A stretch of DNA of 64,000 nucleotides from JBBROS01 sp963752225 (lineage in GTDB: Bacteria > Pseudomonadota > Alphaproteobacteria > Acetobacterales > Acetobacteraceae): contig CAVVXS010000009.1 in assembly GCA_963752225.1 (NCBI GenBank), positions 496,001-560,000 of the forward strand, written 5' to 3'. Of this stretch, positions 8,696-15,664 are shown piece by piece. The notes under the pieces are model-generated. The model was not told the DNA's origin. It did not search any database and was given only the letters and a program-made list of their open reading frames with translations. Each line of letters opens with the position of its first letter. The first letter of the stretch is position 1. The translations under genes were made by a program, and so were the position numbers.

Positions 8696-9790
8696 TCAGA
8701 CCGGCGCCGGAATTGAAGCGGGGCGGTGGGCCACCGCGCGCGGCGCTCCGGAGGCCCGCATCATGCGCAGCAGCATGCCTTCGCGCAGGCCCCGGTCGGC
8801 GACCGTCACCTCCGCCATCGGCCAGGTTTCGCGAATCGCCTGGAACACCGCGCAACCCGGCAGCACGAACGGCACCCGCTCCGGCCCGACGCAGGGATGC
8901 TGCCGCAAGCCGTCCTGCCCGAGGCCGCGCAACAATGCGAGCGCCGCGTCGCCTTCCGCCGCCGACAGGGTCGTGCCGTCCACCAGCGGCCGGCGATAGC
9001 GCGGCAGGTTCATCGCAACCCCGGCGAGCGTGGTGACGGTGCCGCTGGTCCCGAGCAGCTGCACGCCGCCCCCCTTCACCTCCCGGCCGATCCGGTGCAC
9101 CTGCTCGAACCCGGCCAACTGCCGCCGCACCTCGTCCACCATGGCCGCAAACCCCGCCGGCGCGAACCCGGCGTCGCCATGGCGTTCGGCCAAGCTGACC
9201 ACCCCGACCGGCAGGCTGGCGGTGCCGATCAATTCCGGCGCGCGGTTCGGCGTATCAAGCCGGACCCAGGCCAACTCGGTGGAGCCCCCGCCGATGTCGA
9301 ACAGCAGCGCGCGCCGCGCCGACCGGGCCAGCAGCGGTCCGCAGCTTTCAAGCGCGAGCAACGCCTCCTCGCGCGCGGTGATGACGGTGAACGCGAACCC
9401 GGTATCCCGCCGCACCCGCTCGAGGAAGCCGGCGCCGTTGGCGGCCTTGCGGCAGGCCTCGGTGGCGACCGCCCGCGTCAAGCGCGGCGGCCGGCGGTCC
9501 AGCCGGGCGGCACAGGCATGCAACGCCGCAATCGCCCGCTCCATCGCCGCCTCGTTCAGCCGCCCGGTCGCCTGCAGCCCTTCCCCGAGCCTGACGATCC
9601 GGCTGAAGCTGTCGATTACGCGGAACCCGTCGCGGGTGGGCGCGCCCGCCAGCATGCGACAGTTGTTGGTGCCGAGGTCGAGCGCGACATAGACGTTCTG
9701 CCCGCTCCGGCCGCCGGCATGGCTGGACCAGCTCATCTCGGCCGAAGGGCGCTGGGTTGCACGATGGTGTCTCGACGGACCATCGCTCAT
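8696..9790 (-). CDS. Ppx/GppA-family exopolyphosphatase / pppGpp phosphohydrolase
   Basis: A 364-residue member of the actin/hexokinase-fold Ppx/GppA phosphatases. The phosphate-1 loop is VALDLGTNNCRMLA, the catalytic-glutamate region lies near ITAREEALLALE, and phosphate-2 is LLFDIGGGSTELAWV, followed by LGTSGTVTTLAG. Length fits the short alphaproteobacterial type, which lacks the C-terminal HD-like domain of E. coli Ppx. The ATG at 9790 has GAAAGG 8 bases upstream and is preferred to the ATG at 9811. Whether polyphosphate or pppGpp is the main substrate cannot be told from sequence. Confidence 0.9.
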   Translation of the reverse strand: MSDGPSRHHRATQRPSAEMSWSSHAGGRSGQNVYVALDLGTNNCRMLAGAPTRDGFRVIDSFSRIVRLGEGLQATGRLNEAAMERAIAALHACAARLDRRPPRLTRAVATEACRKAANGAGFLERVRRDTGFAFTVITAREEALLALESCGPLLARSARRALLFDIGGGSTELAWVRLDTPNRAPELIGTASLPVGVVSLAERHGDAGFAPAGFAAMVDEVRRQLAGFEQVHRIGREVKGGGVQLLGTSGTVTTLAGVAMNLPRYRRPLVDGTTLSAAEGDAALALLRGLGQDGLRQHPCVGPERVPFVLPGCAVFQAIRETWPMAEVTVADRGLREGMLLRMMRASGAPRAVAHRPASIPAPV

Positions 9791-9930
9791 TGTGTTTACC
9801 TTTCGCTGCATGGCGCAAGGCCAACCTTGTCAAGTCGCCCCGCCCCGCCATCGGCAAGCGTTGCGACCGCCGGGACGTCGTGCTAATCACCCGCCCTCTC
9901 GTAGGCACCCGCCGACCCGACGAGCGGCGA

Positions 9931-10004
9931 TGGGGGATAGTTTAGCGGTAGAACTTCCGACTCTGACTCGGAAAGCCTTGGTTCGAATCCAGGTCCCCCA
10001 GCCA
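9931..10004 (+). tRNA. tRNA-Gln (anticodon CUG)
   Basis: The acceptor stem TGGGGGA at 9931-9937 pairs fully with TCCCCCA at 9994-10000. A D-arm with GTT/AAC stem follows. The anticodon stem TCCGA/TCGGA encloses the loop CTCTGAC, so the anticodon at 9963-9965 is CTG, reading CAG. The T-arm is CTTGG-TTCGAAT-CCAGG with one G-U pair. Discriminator G and an encoded CCA end at 10004. The 3' end borders a 5.6 kb accessory segment, a usual position for integration. Confidence 0.97.
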
Positions 10005-10561
10005 CTAACATACTGACTTTCCTGATTGCGCACTGCTGGTCCGGACGAGCGACGTTCTCGCCCACGATATCCAGGTGGGTCCGGGCCGAAGTCTCCTTGG
10101 GGCATTGTTGCGCCTCCAGAGTTGAGCGCGAGTGGCGTTCCTCATCGGATGCGACTGCCATCATCTACGGGCAAGCAGACCGGAACGAGCCGCAGTTGGA
10201 CGCATCGAAACGCGGTGCGACGCTCCGAGACCTGCCAGTCCATCGGAATTCGGGCCATGCGCGACGGTTTGTCCGCCGTGAGTGATGGCGGTCGCTGCCC
10301 CTGCAAGATGGCTGTCGGGCGATAGCCAGGACAGCCGTGTAAGCCGGGGCGGCGATGCGAACGTCGTGCCAAGCGCTCCCGCAGCTTCGGGACTTCACCG
10401 ACGTTTGCGGTGAGCGACACTTCGCCATCGTTGCAGATGTGGATCTCCCCAGCGAGAGTGTCCTCCAACTCAGCCTCGATGCAGGGATGCATGCGGCCGA
10501 AAATGCGACGGGATTTTGGGACGGGTCACCGTGCCTCCACACCAGACCAGGATGGATACAC
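10005..10561 (+). other. 557-base gap after the tRNA, no convincing gene
   Basis: All frames on both strands give only shadow-like translations, although short stretches (such as the minus frame near 10380-10490) look weakly coding and may be decayed sequence. The base composition seems less GC-rich than the housekeeping region to the left. I find no direct copy of the tRNA 3' end inside the gap. A promoter for the solute-binding gene at 10562 must lie here but no clear -35/-10 pair stands out. Confidence 0.5.
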
Positions 10562-11746
10562 ATGCACCGCGCTCTCATCATATTCGCCCTGCTTCTGCCC
10601 GTCGCGGGCTTGGCTGCTACGCCGTTGCGCATCGGCGTGCTGAACGACCAGTCTGGCATCTACGCCGACATCGCCGGGACGGGTTCCGTCACCGCTGCGC
10701 GCATGGCCGCGGAGGACTTTGGCGGCACGGTCCTGGGCCGGCCGATTGAGGTGCTGGCCGGCGACCATCAGAATAAGCCCGATGTCGGTTCGGCCATCGC
10801 CCGAGAATGGTACGACCGGGACGGTGTCGGCCTGATCGTCGACCTGCCAACGTCCTCGGTGGTGCTGGCCGTCAACGAGGTTGCGCGCGCCAGGCACAAG
10901 CTCTTGGTCGTCACCACCGGTGGCACGTCGTCGCTGACCGGCGAATACTGCGCGCCGCAGACGTTTCACTGGGTTTACGACACCTACGGCCTTGCGGCCG
11001 GCACCGGGAATGCGTTGGTCGCGCGCGGCGCGAAGACTTGGGCGTTCCTGACCGCCGACTACGAATTCGGCAAGGCCTTGGAGCAGGACACCGCGCTCGC
11101 CGTGCAAAAAGCCGGCGGCAAAGTGCTCGCCTCGATCCGCCATCCCCAGGGCACGACGGACTATGCCTCCTACCTCGTGCAACTGCAAAGCTCGGGCGCG
11201 CAGGTGATCGGATTGGCAAACGCTGGGAGCGACACCATCAATTCCGTCAAGCAGGCTCAGGAGTTCGGCCTAACCAGCGGAGGCACCCGGCTGGCGGGCC
11301 TTTTCCTCAATCTCAGCGACATCCACGCGCTGGGGCTGAGTGCGGCGCACGGGCTGATGATGACCCAAGGGTTCTATTGGGATCTAGACGACGGTACTCG
11401 CGGGTTCGCCCGGCGTTACTTCGCCCGCCAGCATGCCATGCCAAGTCAGGGCCAAGCCGGCGCATACTCCGCGGTGATGCATTATCTGAAGGCGGTGCAG
11501 GCTGCCGGGACCGATAACCCGGTGACCGTCGCTGACCAGATGCGTGCCACGCCGGTGGACGACTTCTTCGCCCGCGGCGCCCGCCTTCGTGCCGACGGCA
11601 AGCTCGCCCACGAACTCTATCTCTTGCAAGTCAAGGAACCCGCCGAGCAGACCGAACCCTGGGACTACTTGAGGTTGATCTCGACCATTCCTCCCGATGT
11701 GGCCAATCGCCCGCTGGCCGAGGGCGGCTGCCCGTTGGTCAAGTAG
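10562..11746 (+). CDS. ABC transporter substrate-binding protein, branched-chain amino acid type
   Basis: A 394-residue periplasmic binding protein of the Leu/Ile/Val type (Peripla_BP_6). A signal peptide occupies about residues 1-19 (MHRALIIFALLLPVAGLAA). The mature part begins PLRIGVLNDQSGIYADIAG, the usual LivJ-like first strand, and continues with MAAEDFGGTVLGRPIEVLAGDH and a ligand-loop region VVTTGGTSSLTGEYCAP. The ligand could be an amino acid, amide or aromatic acid. No permease or ATPase genes are nearby, so it is an orphan that must share a transporter encoded elsewhere, or is a remnant of a larger import. The ATG at 10562 is chosen since it opens directly on the signal peptide. Confidence 0.85.
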   Translation: MHRALIIFALLLPVAGLAATPLRIGVLNDQSGIYADIAGTGSVTAARMAAEDFGGTVLGRPIEVLAGDHQNKPDVGSAIAREWYDRDGVGLIVDLPTSSVVLAVNEVARARHKLLVVTTGGTSSLTGEYCAPQTFHWVYDTYGLAAGTGNALVARGAKTWAFLTADYEFGKALEQDTALAVQKAGGKVLASIRHPQGTTDYASYLVQLQSSGAQVIGLANAGSDTINSVKQAQEFGLTSGGTRLAGLFLNLSDIHALGLSAAHGLMMTQGFYWDLDDGTRGFARRYFARQHAMPSQGQAGAYSAVMHYLKAVQAAGTDNPVTVADQMRATPVDDFFARGARLRADGKLAHELYLLQVKEPAEQTEPWDYLRLISTIPPDVANRPLAEGGCPLVK

Positions 11747-11968
11747 GTCGAACCGCCGCCCCACCATCCGCGAGACCATCTCGGCATCAAATAAATCTGT
11801 GCTGACCGATCGGCACCCTCGGCGAAGGACATTGCGGAGCACGTCTTCAATCAGCAGTTCGCCGTGCGGATCGGCGCCGACCGTCACCCGCCGCACCCGC
11901 TGCAGCAGCACCGCCAAAGTCGGATCGTCAGCGAGAGTCGTGCGCAGCATGGCGGGGTTGGCGAACAT
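11747..11968 (-). pseudogene. Possible 5' fragment of an unidentified gene
   Basis: From the ATG at 11968 the minus strand reads about 74 residues that look like real protein (MFANPAMLRTTLADDPTLAV, then a helical LLQRVRRVTVGADPHGELLI) with codon third positions rich in G/C. The frame then runs on, without a stop, into antisense of the solute-binding gene, which cannot be real coding. The simplest reading is a gene that lost its 3' part where the binding-protein gene now ends. I do not recognise the family. It could also be a chance open frame. Confidence 0.3.
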
Positions 11969-12066
11969 GCAACCAAGCGTTCGACCTCGCGAGGGACGGA
12001 GAAACCCTGCCGCCGCGAAGGGAGAACGCGGCCGTGCCAGGTGGTGTCCTTAGGCATCGACCGGAT

Positions 12067-12090
12067 AGTCCGCTTGCGGACTGCTTGACA
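12067..12090 (+). promoter_or_regulatory. Palindrome abutting a -35-like hexamer upstream of formaldehyde dehydrogenase
   Basis: AGTCCGC-TT-GCGGACT at 12067-12082 is a perfect 16-base inverted repeat. TTGACA at 12085-12090 is a consensus -35 hexamer, 40 bases before the ATG at 12131. No good -10 is visible at 17 bases. The arrangement suggests a regulator site overlapping a promoter for the formaldehyde dehydrogenase unit; the regulator is unknown. Confidence 0.4.
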
Positions 12091-12130
12091 CCGTCCCGAC
12101 CGAGCATGCCGCTCGAATCGGGAGGACGCG

Positions 12131-13285
12131 ATGAAAGCAGTTGTCTACAACGGACCGCGCGACGTCGCAGTCCAGGACGTGCCCGACGCCGGGATTGAGC
12201 GGCCGACCGACGTGCTGGTACGGATTACGAGCACCAACATTTGCGGCTCCGACCTGCACATGTACGAGGGCCGGACCGACTTCCCGCGCGGCGGCGTGTT
12301 CGGGCACGAGAACCTGGGCCAAGTGGTCGAGGTGGGCAGTGCCGTCGACCGGGTGAAAGTCGGGAATTGGGTCGCCATCCCCTTCAACATCGGCTGCGGC
12401 TTCTGCAAGAATTGCGAGCGGGGCTTGAGCGCCTTCTGTCTCACAACGGCGGACCGGAGCGTTGCGCCGAACATGGCCGGCGCCGCGTACGGCTTCGCCG
12501 ACATGGGACCCTATCGGGGCGGGCAGGCCGACCTGCTGCGCGTTCCCTACGGCGACTACAATTGCTTGAAGCTGCCCCCGGACGTGGAGGAGCGGCAGAA
12601 CGACTACGTGATGCTGGCCGACATTTTCCCGACCGGCTGGCACGCCACCGAACTCGCCGGGCTGCGTCCCGGCGAGTCGATCGTCATCTACGGGGCCGGT
12701 CCGGTCGGCCTCATGGCCGCCCACTCGGCGATGATCAAGGGCGCTTGCATGGTCATGGTCGTTGATCGTCATCCCGACCGGCTGCGCCTCGCAGGCTCGA
12801 TCGGAGCGTTGCCGATCGACGACTCCAAGGGCTCCCCGGTGGATCAGGTCATGGAGCTGACGAACGGCATCGGCGCCGACCGTGGCTGCGAGTGTGTCGG
12901 CTATCAGGCGCATGACCCGGAGGGCAACGAACATCCCAACATGACGATGAACAACCTGGTGAAATCAGTGAAATTCACCGGCGGCATCGGCGTGGTCGGC
13001 GTCTACGTGCCGCAGGACCCGGCGAGCCAGGACAGTCTTTACAAGCAGGGCGAGATCGTCTTCGACCACGGCCTGTTCTGGTTCAAAGGTCAGACGATCG
13101 GCACCGGCCAGTGCAACGTGAAGGCGTATAACCGGCAACTCCGCGACCTCATCTCGACCGGCCGCGCGAAGCCGTCCTTCATCGTGTCGCATGAACTGCC
13201 ACTGGGTGAGGCACCCAACGCCTACCAGCACTTCGACGCGCGTGACGAGGGCTGGACCAAGGTGGTCCTCAAGCCCGCCGCGTGA
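12131..13285 (+). CDS. Glutathione-independent formaldehyde dehydrogenase, zinc-type
   Basis: A 384-residue medium-chain zinc alcohol dehydrogenase close to the Pseudomonas putida formaldehyde dismutase/dehydrogenase group, which oxidises formaldehyde to formate with bound NAD+ and needs no glutathione. Catalytic-zinc residues are in NICGSDLHMYEGRT and GHENLGQVVEVG; structural-zinc cysteines are CGFCKNCERGLSAFC (about residues 98-112). The Rossmann motif is VIYGAGPVGLMAA and the adenosine acidic residue lies in VVDRHPDRL. GGGAGG 5 bases before the ATG supports the start. Downstream come a small secreted protein and a FmdB-like zinc ribbon, probably one unit. Formate made here could feed the formate dehydrogenase encoded 8 kb away. 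Confidence 0.9.
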   Translation: MKAVVYNGPRDVAVQDVPDAGIERPTDVLVRITSTNICGSDLHMYEGRTDFPRGGVFGHENLGQVVEVGSAVDRVKVGNWVAIPFNIGCGFCKNCERGLSAFCLTTADRSVAPNMAGAAYGFADMGPYRGGQADLLRVPYGDYNCLKLPPDVEERQNDYVMLADIFPTGWHATELAGLRPGESIVIYGAGPVGLMAAHSAMIKGACMVMVVDRHPDRLRLAGSIGALPIDDSKGSPVDQVMELTNGIGADRGCECVGYQAHDPEGNEHPNMTMNNLVKSVKFTGGIGVVGVYVPQDPASQDSLYKQGEIVFDHGLFWFKGQTIGTGQCNVKAYNRQLRDLISTGRAKPSFIVSHELPLGEAPNAYQHFDARDEGWTKVVLKPAA

Positions 13286-13342
13286 CCATTCGGGGCCGTT
13301 CGGGCAATCTCATGCTCGGCCGGCGCGGCATAGGAGAGTGCC

Positions 13343-13687
13343 ATGGACAATCGTCACGTCGCGGGCGCCATTCTTGCGCTCGCCACGCTGAGCGGGCAGG
13401 CACGCGCGGACTCGCTGCAGCCGATCGAGGCCCGGACCCTCGACCTCGGCACAGTGTCCGGTGTTGCCTACTACACGGTCGAACGTGGGGGATTCCGCGT
13501 GGTCGCGACCCTTTCCCAGCCGGGCGAGAGCGCCACGCCCGAGCGCGTCGAAGCGTTACTGGGCCAAAGCCAAAGCGTCATCCTGTCCACGCCCCATGAG
13601 GTGGGCGTCGCACCGGAGTTGGTCGAGATCAGCCGTCAAGCCGACACAGTCCTCATCCGTAAATTGTCCGGGCCGGTTACGAACTGA
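13343..13687 (+). CDS. Small secreted hypothetical protein
   Basis: A 114-residue protein with a likely signal peptide (MDNRHVAGAILALATLSGQA, cleavage after ARA near residue 23). The mature part of about 90 residues reads as alternating strands (TVSGVAYYTVERGGFRVVAT) with no cysteines. AGGAGA 5 bases before the ATG makes it a good gene. Similar small exported proteins occur in Rhizobiales and Acetobacteraceae without known role. It lies 57 bases after the formaldehyde dehydrogenase and is probably cotranscribed. Confidence 0.7.
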   Translation: MDNRHVAGAILALATLSGQARADSLQPIEARTLDLGTVSGVAYYTVERGGFRVVATLSQPGESATPERVEALLGQSQSVILSTPHEVGVAPELVEISRQADTVLIRKLSGPVTN

Positions 13688-13752
13688 CCAGGACCTTGGG
13701 GCGCGCTTTCACGACCGACGTTTTGCCATTTGGGCTCGAACATGAGGGCACG

Positions 13753-14073
13753 ATGCCGATCTACGATTATGACTGCGAAGGATGCGGGCCGTTCACTGCG
13801 TTGCAGCCCATGGCACGGTTCCAAGATCCATGCGCATGCCCGGGATGTGGGGCTGAAGCGTCACGGTCGCGTCTCAGCGCACCAGCCATCGCCAGCGTAA
13901 ATCAGGGCGCCCGCGTCGAGCGCGAAGCGATTAAGCCGAGCGCCACTCACCCGTCGGCAGCGCATCCAGCCGGTTGTGGCTGTTGCATGCGCCGAGCGCC
14001 GCTTCCGGGCGCCCTGTCCGCGGGCGGACGGGTTTTCACGTCGCACGGGCCAGGGGGGCGTAGCGGGTTGTAG
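13753..14073 (+). CDS. FmdB-family zinc-ribbon protein
   Basis: A 106-residue protein starting MPIYDYDCEGCGPFTALQPM, the hallmark of the FmdB/CxxC_CxxC_SSSS zinc-ribbon family. The first pair is CEGC (residues 8-11) and the second CPGC (about 35-38), enough for one zinc site. The tail holds an extra cysteine group, GCGCCMRR, also common in alphaproteobacterial members. FmdB proteins are often next to amidase/formamidase genes and were proposed to be regulators; the link to one-carbon metabolism here is consistent but not proof. A longer frame from 13696 lacks family similarity and was not used. Confidence 0.75.
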   Translation: MPIYDYDCEGCGPFTALQPMARFQDPCACPGCGAEASRSRLSAPAIASVNQGARVEREAIKPSATHPSAAHPAGCGCCMRRAPLPGALSAGGRVFTSHGPGGRSGL

Positions 14074-14227
14074 CCCGTCGGGAACCTCGATGTGGGTCGC
14101 GTCGGTGAACGGCATCAGAGTCCCCACTCGCGACGAGTATGGCGCGGTGACCCTCGCGCAGCCTCACGGAACTTCCGCAGCTTGCCCTGGCGGCCGGATC
14201 GCGCCGCACGCCTGAGCCAAACCCCGG

Positions 14228-15084
14228 CTATGCCTGGAGACGAGTATCGGCGCGGCTGCGCAGTCGTTCGCGGTCCTCGAGCCAGTGCTCGCGGCGGGAA
14301 AGGGCGGGCATCACCGACCCGGCTTGTGCCCTCCCAGCCAGGGCGGCGTAAAGGCCAACGTATCGCTCCGCCATGTGGCGGCTCGTGAAGCGGCGTTCGA
14401 ACGCGTGCCGTACACCCGCGCGCGGCAACGTGTGCAGCTTGTCCACCGCCTCGGCCGCCTCGATCTCGTCGCGTACGATGAAGCCAGAGACGCCATGCTC
14501 GACCACCTCGGGAACCGAGCCGCACCCGAACGCGACCACCGGCGTGCCGCAGGCGGCGGCCTCGATCATGACCATGCCGAACGGCTCGGGCCAGGCGATC
14601 GGGAACAGGAGTGCCTCGGCGTTGCCGAGGAACTCTGCCTTTTGCGCCTCGCCGATCGCTGCGCGTCCGAGATCGAGACGAGCGGCGTCCAGCCAAACTC
14701 ACGCAGCATGGTGCGGCTTTCCGGAGTGTCGATCCGGCCATGCAGCGTCGTCACAACGGGCGTGTCGAGACGCGAAAACAACGGCAGGTGCAGCCAATCC
14801 GTGTGGAAGTGGATGACGTCGAACTCGGGTGTCCGGCGCGCGACGCGCTCCAGCATCAGAGCGTGCCAAACCCCAGGATCCCGGCAGTCGGAGACGAGCC
14901 GGATGGCTCGGGGGCTGACCGCATCAAGCGCGGCGCGGGTCACGGAGTCGCCGCTCGCAAACAGCGTGACCTCGTGGCCGAGCGCGACCAATTCTTCGGT
15001 CAGATACGACACGACCCGCTCCGTGCCGCCGTAAAGCTTGGTCGGCACGCTTTCGGTCAGCGGAGCAACTTGCGCGATTTTCAT
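14228..15084 (-). pseudogene. Glycosyltransferase family 4, broken by internal deletion and frameshift
   Basis: The N-terminal half starts at the ATG at 15084 (MKIAQVAPLTESVPTKLYGG, then TERVVSYLTEELVALGHEV) and is a clear GT-B fold glycosyltransferase up to LVSISDAQR at about 14656. The frame there jumps by one: the next frame reads IGEAQKAEFLGNAEALLFPI, AWPEPFGMVMIEAAACGTPV and on to the C-terminus at 14228. In complete relatives about 100-120 residues, including the GRISPEKR segment, separate these two parts, so roughly 330 bases plus a phase change are lost. About 143 and 143 residues remain of an expected 370-400. The protein cannot be functional as encoded. Confidence 0.8.
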
Positions 15085-15093
15085 GGCACGCTC

Positions 15094-15303
15094 TCAATCG
15101 AAGCGCCGGGTGTCGAGAAGCAGTGCGAAGCGCGTGCCCCGATCCAACTCCACCCGGAGCTCACCGCCGAACTGTCGAGCGGTCGCGCGAACAATCATGA
15201 GGCCGAGGCCTTCACACGCACTTGGATCGAAGCCGTGCGGCACCCCGCATCCCCGGTCGGCCACGGAGAGGCGCAGCCACGCAAGCGAACGGCAGGTTCG
15301 GGG
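15094..15303 (-). pseudogene. C-terminal remnant of a sensor histidine kinase
   Basis: Between an in-frame stop at 15304-15306 and a TGA at 15094 the minus strand reads 69 residues with the ATP-binding domain tail of a histidine kinase: a VADRGCGVPHGFDP N/G1-type box, then GLGLMIVRATARQFGGEL (G2 box) and RGTRFALLLDTRRFD. No start codon or kinase core remains upstream. It matches the C-terminus of HWE/HisKA_2-type kinases. It lies 9 bases upstream of the broken glycosyltransferase in the same direction. Confidence 0.7.
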
Positions 15304-15355
15304 TCAGCGATACCCGAACCCTTTTCAGCTTTCAGGATGGTTCGTCAGCTGGAGC

Positions 15356-15568
15356 TTACGATCTCGCGCGACCGGCCAACAGAACTGGTTCGACCATGGC
15401 CCGGCGCGTGGCGGTGGGCGGCAAGGTGGAGAGCCGATACTTGGCGGATTCCGGCTCGTCTTCGGGCCACTCGGTCAGGAGCCACTCCTCGGGGCGCGGG
15501 ATCGGGCGGTTGTAGTCGCGATGGCGGGGCGGACCCGCACGGCCGCTACGCTGCAACCGCGCAAAACC
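15356..15568 (-). pseudogene. Fragment of an IS701-type DDE transposase
   Basis: The minus strand encodes HRDYNRPIPRPEEWLLTEWP, then EDEPESAKYRLSTLPP, which closely follows a signature segment of IS701-family transposases (RPEEWLLIEWPEGE then KYWLSTLP). After LSTLPP the similarity is lost, where the LAKLRWRIE segment should follow. No terminal inverted repeats are visible. It is a scrap of an insertion sequence between the decayed kinase and the ferredoxin gene, and it may mark the right border of the accessory segment. Confidence 0.6.
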
Positions 15569-15664
15569 TGCTGAAACCAGACGACCATTATTCGTATGAC
15601 GTGAAGCGATGCGCGGCGACGTTGCGCTTTCGCTGCCCGGCACAGTCAACACCACTCGTCGACG

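Noticed and set aside
9883..10164. Short frame antisense to the tRNA reading LVAGGPGFEPRLSESESEVL
   Set aside because: This is the well-known spurious translation of a tRNA gene complement, not a protein.
10005..15660. Direct attachment repeat of the tRNA 3' end
   Set aside because: I looked for a second copy of the T-arm and CCA end near the right border and saw none, so no att site is claimed.
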